Assembly (NCBI GenBank): GCA_020632795.1
Contig: JACKEV010000026.1
Span: forward strand, 1 to 64,000
DNA length: 64,000 nt
Source of the DNA: Alphaproteobacteria bacterium
GTDB taxonomy: Bacteria > Myxococcota_A > UBA796 > CAJQPC01
Direction: 5' to 3'
Every line of letters starts with the position of its first letter. Within the stretch, counting starts at the first letter, position 1. The notes under the pieces were generated by a model. That model was not told the origin of the DNA and did no database searches. It saw nothing but the letters and a program-made list of their open reading frames with translations. Shown piece by piece: positions 1 through 8,864 of this stretch. The translations under genes and the position numbers were made by a program.

Positions 1-675
1 GCGCTGGTGCTGCCGGGAGAGGCGCGGGGCATCGCCGATGAGCTGGGCCTGTACCTGGAGCACCGGGAGGTCGTGGGCGGGGTGGGGCTCCTGGTGATGC
101 TGTTCTTCTCCTCGCTGGCCTTCGCCGTGCTGGAGAACGCGATGTCGGTCATCTTCGCCCACCGGGTGCGGGTCCGGCGGCGGCACTTCCTGACCAGCGC
201 GCTCATCCCCTACCTCTACATCGGCCTGGTCGGCGCCGGACTTCTGATCATTACGATCATAAGTGGCGCGCTGCAGGCCACCGGCGGCGAGGTCTGGGTG
301 TTCCACCGGGTGGTGCGCATCGACGGCGCGGCGGCGGTGGGGCTGTACGCGCTCGGCGTGTTCGGCCTGATGATGCTCCTGACGAGCTTCTACATGGTGC
401 TGCCGGTGGGCCGGATCTCCTGGCGTCACGCGGCGCTGGGCGGGGCCACGGCCACGCTGCTGTGGGAGGTCGTGCGGCACCTGCTGGTGTGGTACTACGC
501 GACGCTGTCGATGGTGAACGTCATCTACGGCTCGCTGGCCACCGCCATCGTGGCGCTGCTCTCCCTGGAGATCGCAGGGATGATCCTGCTCTTCGGGGCC
601 CAGGTCATCGCGGAGTTCGAGCGGCTCATCGCCGGGGGGCGGGTGGACGACCCGGTGGAGCCCCGCGGCCTCTGA
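1..675 (+). CDS. YihY/BrkB-family inner-membrane protein, 5'-truncated
   Basis: The reading frame is open from the first base of the window, so the N-terminus lies outside; 224 residues are visible. The fragment has four or five strongly hydrophobic segments separated by short Arg-rich loops (for example HRVRVRRRH), then a final helix and an acidic tail. The closing part, with its motif MVNVIYGSLATAIVALLSLE and the following GAQVIAEFER, is what I recognise as the conserved end of YihY/UPF0761 proteins. Family members are polytopic inner-membrane proteins without an agreed biochemical function; older ribonuclease BN labels are considered wrong. It converges with the next gene, with only three bases between the stop codons. 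Confidence 0.8.
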   Translation, partial: ALVLPGEARGIADELGLYLEHREVVGGVGLLVMLFFSSLAFAVLENAMSVIFAHRVRVRRRHFLTSALIPYLYIGLVGAGLLIITIISGALQATGGEVWVFHRVVRIDGAAAVGLYALGVFGLMMLLTSFYMVLPVGRISWRHAALGGATATLLWEVVRHLLVWYYATLSMVNVIYGSLATAIVALLSLEIAGMILLFGAQVIAEFERLIAGGRVDDPVEPRGL

Positions 676-678
676 GCC

Positions 679-1374
679 CTACTTGCTGACGTTCCGCCAC
701 GCCAGCTTGGGCGAGAAGGCGTCCTGCACCGCCTTGAGCCGCCCGTACACGATGAGGTGCTGCCCGGCCTTGAGCACCACGTCGGGGTGCGGGATGGGGT
801 CGACCTCGTCGTCCTCCTCGATGGCCAGGATCTGGAGGTGGCGCTCCCGCAGGTCCAGCTCGCGGAGCTGGCGACCCTCCACCCGGGAGTGCTCCGGGAT
901 CTCGATGCGCACGAGGCCGTAGCCGTGCTTGTAGTGCTGGAGGTCCTCGTGGGGAACCCACTGCCGGGCCATGCGCCAGGCCAGGAAGCGGCGGATGCCG
1001 TCGGTGATGTTCTCGCCCCAGCGGGTGCGGAAGATGAACCAGAAGCCCAGGCCGGCCAGGATGGTCATGGCCATGAGGGTGAGCGCGCTGCCCCCCAGGG
1101 AGTCCACCTCGACCGAGCGGATGAGGGTGCTGATGACGCTGGCGAGCCCGGCATAGCCGAGGATCATCAGCGTCATGGTGATCTTCCGGCGCGCGGCGTG
1201 CTCCACCACCGCCTCGGCGGCCTGGGTGGTGAACCCGCAGTTGGTGAACGCCGAGAGGGCCTGGAAGCGCGCGGTCTCCCGGTCCAGGCCGGTCAGCTCG
1301 TAGGCGATGGACCCCACGAGGACGCAGACGTATGCGGTGAGGATGATGGCCAGCAGGGTGAACGCGCTGGTCAT
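679..1374 (-). CDS. Membrane protein with C-terminal TrkA-C (RCK-C) domain
   Basis: A 231-residue protein with about three membrane segments in the first 115 residues and a soluble domain after about residue 150 typical of TrkA-C/RCK-C ligand-binding modules (IEIPEHSRVEGRQLRELDL, then VLKAGQHLIVYG near the end). Residues around 37-53 (ARFQALSAFTNCGFTT) form a motif seen in a widespread family of short TrkA-C membrane proteins and loosely resemble the pore loops of TrkH/KtrB potassium transporters. I infer a role in ion homeostasis but no transport activity is demonstrable. It starts with ATG 82 bases downstream of a same-strand dehydrogenase gene position and is probably transcribed separately. 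Confidence 0.72.
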   Translation of the reverse strand: MTSAFTLLAIILTAYVCVLVGSIAYELTGLDRETARFQALSAFTNCGFTTQAAEAVVEHAARRKITMTLMILGYAGLASVISTLIRSVEVDSLGGSALTLMAMTILAGLGFWFIFRTRWGENITDGIRRFLAWRMARQWVPHEDLQHYKHGYGLVRIEIPEHSRVEGRQLRELDLRERHLQILAIEEDDEVDPIPHPDVVLKAGQHLIVYGRLKAVQDAFSPKLAWRNVSK

Positions 1375-1456
1375 GGGGGCTGGGCTCCGGAGCGGGAGGG
1401 GTCTCTGTATCCAGCCTACCCGGATGCGGCCGATCGCGGGACTGGAATCGGTGGAT

Positions 1457-2281
1457 TCAGGGCTCGGGCTCGGGCTCGCCGTGGCCGATGAACTCGTCCA
1501 TCGAGGCGTTGACCCCGAGCAGATCCGCCGCCCAGTCGAACAGCGCGACCGGGAAGACGCGCAGGGCGGGCACGAGCTGGACCAGGAAGGGCAGGACCAC
1601 GCGGGGGCGGTCGTGCTCGATGGCCTCGATGACCCGGTGGGCGACGTCGTCGGGCTCCAGGATGGGCAGCAGCCCGGGGTAGCGCGTCCGGACGCCCTCG
1701 AACATCCCGGTGTCGATGTAGTACGGACAGACCACCGTGGTCTTCACGCCGGGCGCGGACCGGCGCAGCTCGGCGCGCAGGGACTCATCGAAGCCCACCG
1801 CCGCGAACTTGGAGGCCGCGTAGTCGGTCATGCGGGCGACGCCGATGGTGCCGGCGGCGGACGCGACGGTGACGACGTGGCCCTCGCCCCGCGCGATCAT
1901 GTCCCCCAGGAAGGCGCGGGTCACCCAGAACAGCGCCAGGGTGTTGACCCCGAAGGTGCGCTCGATGTCCTCGTCGCTCAGCTCCAGGAGCGGCTTGCCG
2001 CTGACCACGCCAGCGTTGTTGATGAGCAGGTCCACCGGCCCGACCTCCTCCTTGACCCGGGCGGCGACCCGGGCCACCTGGCCGCGATCCGAGACGTCGC
2101 AGGCGTATGCCCTGGCGTCGTGGCCGATCTCCCGGGCGGTGGCCTGCGCGCGCTGCCCGTCCAGGTCCCACAGCACGACCCGGGCCCCCCGCGCGGCCAG
2201 CTCGCGGGCCATGCAGGCGCCGATGCCAGCGGCACCTCCGGTGATCAGGGCCACCCGGCCCTCAAGCTCTCGCATCGACAC
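1457..2281 (-). CDS. Short-chain dehydrogenase/reductase, RDH10/SDR16C-like
   Basis: A 274-residue classical SDR. It has the NAD(P)-binding Gly motif (ITGGAAGIG) at the N-terminus, an Asp after beta-2 (LWDLD), NNAG in the middle, a catalytic Ser in VASAAG and the YAASK active-site motif. Asp rather than Arg after beta-2 favours NAD over NADP, which is inference. The pattern around NNAGVVSGKPLLELSDEDI and the C-terminal hydrophobic stretch resemble SDR16C enzymes (retinol or hydroxysteroid dehydrogenases acting on membrane lipids). The substrate here is unknown. The C-terminus ends in a short Glu-Pro repeat encoded by a small tandem DNA repeat. Confidence 0.88.
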   Translation of the reverse strand: MSMRELEGRVALITGGAAGIGACMARELAARGARVVLWDLDGQRAQATAREIGHDARAYACDVSDRGQVARVAARVKEEVGPVDLLINNAGVVSGKPLLELSDEDIERTFGVNTLALFWVTRAFLGDMIARGEGHVVTVASAAGTIGVARMTDYAASKFAAVGFDESLRAELRRSAPGVKTTVVCPYYIDTGMFEGVRTRYPGLLPILEPDDVAHRVIEAIEHDRPRVVLPFLVQLVPALRVFPVALFDWAADLLGVNASMDEFIGHGEPEPEP

Positions 2282-2376
2282 CTCCTGCCCGCGTCCTGTA
2301 AGGGATCCGGGCCCGCGCAGCGAGCCTGGGTCCCATCGGCTACTCTGTGTGTAGAAATTGTCAAGGAGGAGACACC

Positions 2377-3660
<1,284 letters not shown>

Positions 3661-3762
3661 GCCGGGGGACCTTCAGCGCGCTGTAAGCGCAGCAAAGAAG
3701 AATCCAGCGGGCTCGGGTGTCTGAAGAAGCAGAGACACCGACACCGCACACACCCCCGACTC

Positions 3763-3833
3763 AAGCCCCCGAGGCCGCACCACCTCTCTCCCCCCCTCCC
3801 TGCTCTCAGCAACGGACGCGGCCTCGGGGGCTT
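3763..3833 (+). terminator. Perfect 16-bp inverted repeat, terminator or structured RNA
   Basis: Positions 3763-3778 and 3818-3833 are exact reverse complements (AAGCCCCCGAGGCCGC with its partner) separated by a 39-base pyrimidine-rich loop, and are followed by CTTCTC. A second, smaller hairpin (3716-3722 with 3733-3739, GGTGTCT/AGACACC) lies just upstream. The pair sits in the 245-base gap between two lipoprotein genes. It could be a terminator for the upstream gene, but the long loop, weak T-tract and the additional hairpin leave a small structured RNA open. Nothing else recognisable fills this gap. Confidence 0.5.
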
Positions 3834-3869
3834 CTTCTCGACCACTCTGCGACGATCCGCGACGACCGC

Positions 3870-3898
3870 TGGACCGCAGGCGCCCGGTGTCATAGGCT
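3870..3898 (+). promoter_or_regulatory. Candidate leaderless promoter of the 3906 gene
   Basis: TGGACC (3870-3875) and TAGGCT (3893-3898) are 17 bases apart. The -10-like box begins 13 bases before the ATG, so transcription would start at or next to the first base of the start codon. There is no Shine-Dalgarno sequence between box and ATG. Confidence 0.4.
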
Positions 3899-3905
3899 CG
3901 CCGCC

Positions 3906-4604
3906 ATGCGAACCACACCCCTGACCCTGCTCGTCCTCGCCGCCTGCGGTGGCGCCTCCCCTGCCGACCCACCGGCCGCGCCTGCGCCCGCAGCCCCCCC
4001 GGCTGCGCCAGCCCCGGCGGCCGCCCCGGCGCCGCCGAGCGCGCCCACCGCGCGGCGCCCGGCGCTTCCCGTGCCCGGAGAGCCCGGCCACGCCCTCACC
4101 GGCTGGCGCGAGCTGCTCGCGGCCGGCTGCGACTTCGGCGTGTCGCCGGTCCACACCCCCATCGAGGCGCGGGTCCTGCGGAACACCCCCTTCGCGCTCC
4201 TGGGCTACGACTTCTCCAGCTCGGACCTCAAGACCTTCTTCTCCCGGGACGGCGCGGGGTGGTACGAGCCCCACGACAAGGACGTGACCCTGGCCGCCGA
4301 CGCCACCGCCTGCGTCGACGCCCTCAAGGCGCGGGAGAAGGACCTGCGCAAGAAGTTCGAGGTCCCCAAGGAGTTCGAGACCTGGATGACCGCCGACCCC
4401 GACGTCTTCCACCACCTGTGGATCTGGGGCCGGGACGGCGCGTTCCCCTACGACAACATCTCGTTCACGAAGACCGACATCGGGGAGTGGGAGATGCGCG
4501 CGACGGCCTCGGGCTGCGAGGAGCTGCCCCCGGACGTCGACTGCGCGATGTTCATCATCACCTGCCGCTCCGAGGGCGACTGCGACGCCGACGCCGCAGG
4601 GTAA
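3906..4604 (+). CDS. Ala/Pro-rich lipoprotein of unknown function
   Basis: A 232-residue predicted lipoprotein: MRTTPLTLLVLAAC with Cys14 as the lipidation site, followed by a roughly 45-residue Ala/Pro linker of the kind that spans the periplasm or peptidoglycan. The globular part (about residues 60-232) begins PGEPGHALTGWRELLAAGCD and holds several acidic and aromatic motifs (YEPHDKDVTLAADA, DPDVFHHLWIWGRDGAFP) and four cysteines near the end. I do not recognise the domain. The ATG was chosen because the lipoprotein signal begins there and a promoter-like box lies 13 bases upstream. Upstream is the hairpin region; downstream is an unrelated small gene. Confidence 0.75.
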   Translation: MRTTPLTLLVLAACGGASPADPPAAPAPAAPPAAPAPAAAPAPPSAPTARRPALPVPGEPGHALTGWRELLAAGCDFGVSPVHTPIEARVLRNTPFALLGYDFSSSDLKTFFSRDGAGWYEPHDKDVTLAADATACVDALKAREKDLRKKFEVPKEFETWMTADPDVFHHLWIWGRDGAFPYDNISFTKTDIGEWEMRATASGCEELPPDVDCAMFIITCRSEGDCDADAAG

Positions 4605-4662
4605 CGACCCCCGCCCGCTGACAGACCACTGTAGGAGTACGTCCAGGCCCGCTGGTTACGAC

Positions 4663-4689
4663 GGTCATGGAGCCACGGAGGCTCCGACC
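4663..4689 (+). promoter_or_regulatory. Leader hairpin before the small beta-protein gene
   Basis: GGTC-AT-GGAGCC, loop ACGGA, GGCTCC-GACC forms a ten-pair stem with a two-base bulge, ending 22 bases before the start codon at 4712. It could be an attenuator, an RNA-stability element or an operator; no anti-Shine-Dalgarno pairing is evident. Confidence 0.35.
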
Positions 4690-4711
4690 ATGTCATCAGG
4701 GATGGAAGAAA

Positions 4712-5002
4712 ATGACGGAATACAAGATGGTTGCGGGTCTGGTTGACGAGAATGGAGCGCCGCTCCAGCAGGGCGACTTCAAGGTCTCCCGGTACGACGT
4801 CGGGACCTACCAGGTTCAGTTCAACACCCCGTTCTCGCGCCTGCCCGCGGTGACCTGCACGATCTATGGCCACCCCTGGGCGGGCTTCCAGATGTCGGTG
4901 CATGCGGTGGAGATCCGCCCCGAGGGGTTCGTGGTCATCACCTCGGATCCGAACCGCCCGCAGGACTTCGGCTTCAGCTTCGTCGCGGCGGCCCCGGTCT
5001 GA
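4712..5002 (+). CDS. Small beta-rich protein, possibly H-type-lectin-like
   Basis: A 96-residue protein without an obvious signal peptide. The start is taken as the ATG after a GGAAG-like Shine-Dalgarno; an in-frame ATG 15 codons upstream falls inside the leader hairpin and looks less likely. The sequence alternates short beta-strands: GDFKVSRYDVGTYQVQFNTP, RLPAVTCTIYG, GFVVITSDPNRPQDFGFSF. The order strand-FxTPFxxxPAVxxT-strand-GFxV is reminiscent of H-type lectin and tail-fibre tip domains, where it binds sugars, but similarity is judged by eye only. It converges on a small gene across a clear terminator. Confidence 0.6.
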   Translation: MTEYKMVAGLVDENGAPLQQGDFKVSRYDVGTYQVQFNTPFSRLPAVTCTIYGHPWAGFQMSVHAVEIRPEGFVVITSDPNRPQDFGFSFVAAAPV

Positions 5003-5008
5003 CAGGCT

Positions 5009-5038
5009 GCGGAGCGACGACGTCGTTTGTCGCTCCGC
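5009..5038. terminator. Bidirectional terminator-like hairpin
   Basis: GCGGAGCGAC (5009-5018) and GTCGCTCCGC (5029-5038) form a perfect 10-bp stem around a 10-base loop with a short T run. It lies between two convergent genes (stops at 5002 and 5065) and can serve both. The loop arm also contains the palindrome ACGACGTCGT. Confidence 0.7.
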
Positions 5039-5064
5039 CCCTGGACGCGGGCCCGGTCCACCGA

Positions 5065-5217
5065 TCAGTTGCCCGAGCCGCTCGCCGGCTTGTCGTCGCT
5101 GGGCTTGACGGGATCGTGCTCGTGGCTGTCTCCCGCGAGGCCGTCGCCGGGCTTCTTGGTGGTGTCAACCTCGGTGGGCGGGTTGATGGGGCCGGTGCTG
5201 GTGGACGAGTCAGACAT
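5065..5217 (-). CDS. 50-residue hydrophilic, likely disordered protein
   Basis: A small gene beginning ATG with a GGGAG Shine-Dalgarno a few bases upstream. The 50-residue product (MSDSSTSTGPINPPTEV..., ending DDKPASGSGN) has no hydrophobic segment and is rich in Ser, Thr, Pro, Asp and Lys, so it is probably unstructured. It follows the kinase/FGE-like gene on the same strand by 65 bases and precedes the terminator at 5009-5038. It may be co-transcribed with the kinase and could be a substrate or regulator; that is speculation. Its Ser/Thr-rich N-terminus would be compatible with phosphorylation. Confidence 0.6.
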   Translation of the reverse strand: MSDSSTSTGPINPPTEVDTTKKPGDGLAGDSHEHDPVKPSDDKPASGSGN

Positions 5218-5282
5218 GGTTCTTCTCCCGGGAGGATTCACGTTGAGCGTACCCTGTCTGCCTCGGGCGCGCACGCGGCGGC

Positions 5283-7922
5283 TCACCGACTCTGGCGGAA
5301 GCTCCGCGCGATCCGGAAGCCGATGGCGTTGGACTGGTGGTCCGCCGGGGTGACGTGACGGCTGGCCAGGCGGGCGTACCGGTCGGTCGAGAACCACGAG
5401 CCTCCCCGGGTCACTGCGTAGAGCACCTTGTCGACCGGCTCGTCGGGATCGCGCACGTTCGCGCGGCCTCGGATGACCGGCGGGCCCTTCGCGGCGTTCA
5501 GCTTGGGTTGGTCGAAGTCCAGGGTCCAGTCCCGGACCCCACCGGCCATACCCCGCACCCCGTAGACGCTGGCGTCGACGGGATAGCTGTCGACACCAGC
5601 AGCCATCGGGCGGCCCTCGTGGCTGCTGATGATGCAGCAGAAGGTGGGGTCGAGGGTCTCTCCCCAGGGGTGTCGGCGCCCGTCCACCCCCCGCGCGGCC
5701 TTCTCCCACTCCAGCTCGGCGGGCAGCCGCCAGGCCGCGGCCGGCGTGGCGGACCAGCGGGCGTAGGCCATCGCGCCCTTCCAGTCGATCATGAAGGCGG
5801 GCCAGTCCGGCTGCCAGACGTCGCCGTCGCTGTCCTCGGTGAGGCCGAAGTGACCGTCGGCGTCGCGGTTGTAGGCCAGAGGCCCGACCTCGCCGTGGAT
5901 GGCGCCGCGCTCTCGGGCCGCCCAGCGCAGCGCGTCGGCCTCCCGCCCGGCGTCGACCAGGGCGTTCAGGAACGCCAGATACTCGGCGTTGGTGACCGGG
6001 AAGCGGCGGATCACGAAGGGCTCCACCCAGATCCGCCGCTGGGGCAGGGAGCGGGGGGCGCCCGCGTCGCCGCCGCACAGGAACCACCCCGCCGGCACGT
6101 AGCGGTCGTCCTCGCCCAGCTCGCCCTCCCGGGGGAGCACGATGGGCAGCGGGCGGGTCTCTCCGGGGGGCACGCCGTCCCAGTGCGCCTGGCGGGCGAT
6201 GTGGATGGGATAGGTGACCTCGGCGTGGCCGGGCGCGTTGATCTTGAGCAGGTAGCTGCCCATCGGCAGCCGCACCCGGCGCAGCGGCGTGGGGCCCAGG
6301 CTGCGCTCGAACTCGGGGATCAAGCGGCGGTCCCGGTCGGCGTACCGGAACAGCGTGACCTCGGCCCCCGGCGGGTCGGTGTACAGCGTGAGCGCGCCGT
6401 CGCCGGCCAGGTACTCGACGTGGCGGCCCCGGTCGTGGGCCCGCAGCCGCATCTCCAGGGTCTGGGCGGCCAGGCTGTCCCGCTGGGCCTCGGCCTCGGC
6501 GTGCAGGGCGCGGTAGTGCTCGGCGAGCAGGGTGTGGGCCTCGTCCAGGTCGTGGTCGTGGTTGAGCGCCGAGTACAGGAGCTGGGTGCGCTCGACCTGC
6601 TTGAAGTCGGCGTCGCGGTTCAGGCGGTTGACGTCGTCCTCAAGCTGCCAGAGGGGGCGCTTCTCGGCGACCGAGGCGGTGGCGGGGATGCGGTCGCGCA
6701 GCCGGCTGGCCTGCCGCTCGAGGACCTGGGCGCGGGTGCGCAGGTCCAGGATCTGGGGCTGGAGGTCGCGGGCCTGGCGCACCAGCTCCAGGGCCTGCTC
6801 CCGCTTGCGGGCGCCGTCCAGCCACATCACGAGCTGCTCGGCGAGGACCCCGGCGTCCGCCGGCCGATCGACGGGGGAGCGGGCCAGGGCCTTGCGGCAG
6901 ATCTGCGCCAGCTCGGTGGGCACGCGGGGGTCGTCGAGGGGGGTGAGGTCCGGCGGGGCCTGGCGGATGCGCTCGACGATGGTGCGCGAGCCGCCGCCGC
7001 CGTAGGGGGGCCGCCCGGTCAGGATCTCGAACAGGATGGCCCCGAGGGAGAACACGTCGGACTGCGGCCCCAGCTCGGAGAGGGTGCCGAAGGCCTGCTC
7101 GGGCGGCATGTAGGCGGGGGTGCCGAACACGCTGCCGGCGTGGGTGGTCGCGGGCTCGGGGAAGGCGGCCAGCCCGGAGAGCTGGGGGCCCCGGTCGTCG
7201 TACACCGGGTCGGGCCGCATGTCATCGAGCAGCTTGGCGAGCCCCCAGTCCATGACCAGCACCTCGCCGAAGCTCCCGACCATGATGTTGTCGGGCTTGA
7301 GGTCCCGATGGATCACCCGCCGGGCGTGGGCGAAGGCCACCGCCTCGCAGGCCTTGCGGAAGGCGTCGAGCAGCCGCCGCAGGTTCCAGCCCCCGCCCGT
7401 GGCGGGCTGGTCCGGGCGAAGGCGGCGCACCTCGCTGATGATCTGGCTGAGGGTGCGGCCCGCCACCTCAGGCATGGTGAAGTAGGGGCGGCCGTCGGGG
7501 TACTCGCCCAGCTCGTGGATCGGCACGATGCCGGGGTGCTGGAGCTGGGCGGTGACCTGGGCCTCCTCGAAGAAGCGGCGGTAGAGCTGCCCGTTCTGCA
7601 CCAGCTCGGGGCGCAGCACCTTCATGGCGATGACCCGGTTGAGCTGGAAGTCCCGGGCCCGCCGGATCTCCCCCATGCCGCCCAGCGCGATGCGCCCCAG
7701 GTCGTCATAGCGCTCGTTGGGGGCGGACTCTGCGCGCTCGGTGTGGGCGGGTTCGTCCCACAGGGGGTCCAGGCTGCCGCTCCAGGTCACCGAGTTCGGG
7801 CCGCCGGCGCCCATGAGGTTCATGACCAGCTCGACCACCTCCTCCTGGGCCTCCGGAGAGAGGCCGTGCCTCGCGGCGATCTCTTGGAGGGAGGCCAGCA
7901 GGTCTTCGAGCATGGGCGACAC
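5283..7922 (-). CDS. Ser/Thr protein kinase fused to an FGE-sulfatase-like domain
   Basis: An 879-residue protein read from a GTG start; an in-frame ATG lies three codons later. A short helical N-terminus is followed by a PknB-type kinase domain (about residues 73-370): glycine-rich loop GGMGE, catalytic Lys101, HRDLKPDN at 205-212, the DWG form of the DFG motif at 225-227, and PEQA in the activation segment. A helical linker and a PEGA-like beta segment (LYTDPPGAEVTLFRY) lead to a C-terminal formylglycine-generating-enzyme-like domain (about 610-879) with PVTNAEYLAFL, LPAELEWEKAARG, RGGSWF and GFRIAR. The FGE catalytic cysteine near the RGGS motif is absent, so I expect a binding or sensing role, not formylglycine formation. 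No transmembrane helix is evident; it is probably cytoplasmic. Confidence 0.9.
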   Translation of the reverse strand: MSPMLEDLLASLQEIAARHGLSPEAQEEVVELVMNLMGAGGPNSVTWSGSLDPLWDEPAHTERAESAPNERYDDLGRIALGGMGEIRRARDFQLNRVIAMKVLRPELVQNGQLYRRFFEEAQVTAQLQHPGIVPIHELGEYPDGRPYFTMPEVAGRTLSQIISEVRRLRPDQPATGGGWNLRRLLDAFRKACEAVAFAHARRVIHRDLKPDNIMVGSFGEVLVMDWGLAKLLDDMRPDPVYDDRGPQLSGLAAFPEPATTHAGSVFGTPAYMPPEQAFGTLSELGPQSDVFSLGAILFEILTGRPPYGGGGSRTIVERIRQAPPDLTPLDDPRVPTELAQICRKALARSPVDRPADAGVLAEQLVMWLDGARKREQALELVRQARDLQPQILDLRTRAQVLERQASRLRDRIPATASVAEKRPLWQLEDDVNRLNRDADFKQVERTQLLYSALNHDHDLDEAHTLLAEHYRALHAEAEAQRDSLAAQTLEMRLRAHDRGRHVEYLAGDGALTLYTDPPGAEVTLFRYADRDRRLIPEFERSLGPTPLRRVRLPMGSYLLKINAPGHAEVTYPIHIARQAHWDGVPPGETRPLPIVLPREGELGEDDRYVPAGWFLCGGDAGAPRSLPQRRIWVEPFVIRRFPVTNAEYLAFLNALVDAGREADALRWAARERGAIHGEVGPLAYNRDADGHFGLTEDSDGDVWQPDWPAFMIDWKGAMAYARWSATPAAAWRLPAELEWEKAARGVDGRRHPWGETLDPTFCCIISSHEGRPMAAGVDSYPVDASVYGVRGMAGGVRDWTLDFDQPKLNAAKGPPVIRGRANVRDPDEPVDKVLYAVTRGGSWFSTDRYARLASRHVTPADHQSNAIGFRIARSFRQSR

Positions 7923-7938
7923 ATGCCCGGTCCGCGCG

Positions 7939-7967
7939 TCGACGTCAACGAGGCCTTGCGATAGTCT
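7939..7967 (+). promoter_or_regulatory. Candidate leaderless promoter of the aldolase gene
   Basis: TCGACG (7939-7944) and TAGTCT (7962-7967) have 17-base spacing. The -10-like box begins 14 bases before the ATG at 7976 and no Shine-Dalgarno intervenes. The 53-base divergent gap also has to accommodate the promoter of the kinase gene. Confidence 0.42.
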
Positions 7968-7975
7968 TGCCGGCG

Positions 7976-8839
7976 ATGACCTCCGAGCGCGAGCTACGCA
8001 AACAGCTGATCCGCTTCGGGCGGCTGTGCTACGAGCGCCACCTGCTGGTCGCGATGGACGGCAACCTCTCCGCGCGGCTGCCCGACGGCAGCATCCTGTG
8101 CACCCAGGCGGGCTGCCACAAGGGCTTCCTGGAGGACGAGCACCTCGTCGTCATCGACCCGGCGGGCCGCAAGCTGCGGGGGCGCGGCCGCCCCACCTCC
8201 GAGATGGCCATGCACCTGGCCTGCTACGACGTTCGCCCCGACGTCCACGCCATCGTGCACGCCCACCCGCCGTTGTCGATCGCCTTCACCATCGCGGGCG
8301 AGTCGATGGCCCGCTGCGTGCTGCCCGAGGTGGTGCTGACCCTCGGCACGGTGCCCACCGTGGAGTACGAGACCACGGGCACCCAGGCCCTGGCCGACAA
8401 GATCCGCCCCGTGGTCCGCGACCACGACGCCATCCTGATGGACCGCCACGGCGCGGTCTGCCTGGGGCGGGACCTGCTGGAGGCGTTCTGTCGCCTGGAG
8501 ACGATGGAGCACACCGCGCTCATCACCAAGACCGCGCGGGACCTCGGGCAGGTGCGCGAGCTGCCGACGGACGAGGCCGTCAAGCTGCGCAGCATGGGCC
8601 TCAAGCGCTACGGCGGGCCGCCCTCGGCGGTGGCGCGGGCCGATGACCCCGGCGCCGACCTGCCCGAGGCCTGCCTGGGCTGCTCCGGCTGCGCCAACCC
8701 CCGCCCCACCGGCGTCGGCCCCAAGGCGAACCTGCGCCTGGCCCGCGTCGTCGCCGAGCCGGTCCTCGCCGCGCCCGCGCGCCGGGAGCTGGAGGACGTG
8801 GTGTTGGAAGAGGTGCTGAGGGTGCTGGGCGAGGGCTGA
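7976..8839 (+). CDS. Class II aldolase/adducin-family protein with Cys-rich tail
   Basis: A 287-residue protein. The first 200 residues are a class II aldolase/adducin domain: the substrate-binding N-terminal motif (MDGNLSARL), the acidic residue in SEMAMH, the zinc ligands of the HAHPP motif and a third His in DRHGAVCLG. Such enzymes (for example fuculose-phosphate aldolase) cleave sugar phosphates to DHAP and an aldehyde; the actual substrate is not evident. After the domain there is an extension with CLGCSGCANP, three cysteines in seven residues, then a basic/helical tail. Family members normally end near residue 210-230, so this extension is unusual and may bind metal or form disulfides. 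An ATG with a -10-like box 14 bases upstream is chosen over a TTG nine bases earlier. Confidence 0.85.
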   Translation: MTSERELRKQLIRFGRLCYERHLLVAMDGNLSARLPDGSILCTQAGCHKGFLEDEHLVVIDPAGRKLRGRGRPTSEMAMHLACYDVRPDVHAIVHAHPPLSIAFTIAGESMARCVLPEVVLTLGTVPTVEYETTGTQALADKIRPVVRDHDAILMDRHGAVCLGRDLLEAFCRLETMEHTALITKTARDLGQVRELPTDEAVKLRSMGLKRYGGPPSAVARADDPGADLPEACLGCSGCANPRPTGVGPKANLRLARVVAEPVLAAPARRELEDVVLEEVLRVLGEG

Positions 8840-8864
8840 AAAGCGAACGCTGTTCGTTTTTCAG
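8836..8864. terminator. Bidirectional terminator containing both stop codons
   Basis: CTGAAAAGCGAAC (8836-8848), loop GCT, GTTCGTTTTTCAG (8852-8864) forms a 13-pair stem with one G-T pair, with A and T runs on the two arms. The stop codon of the aldolase gene (8837-8839) and that of the converging protease gene (8861-8863) lie at symmetric positions inside the stem. Confidence 0.85.

Noticed and set aside
4690..4746. Short 18-codon frame starting inside the leader of the 4712 gene
   Set aside because: It overlaps the real gene out of frame, has no Shine-Dalgarno and no recognisable content.
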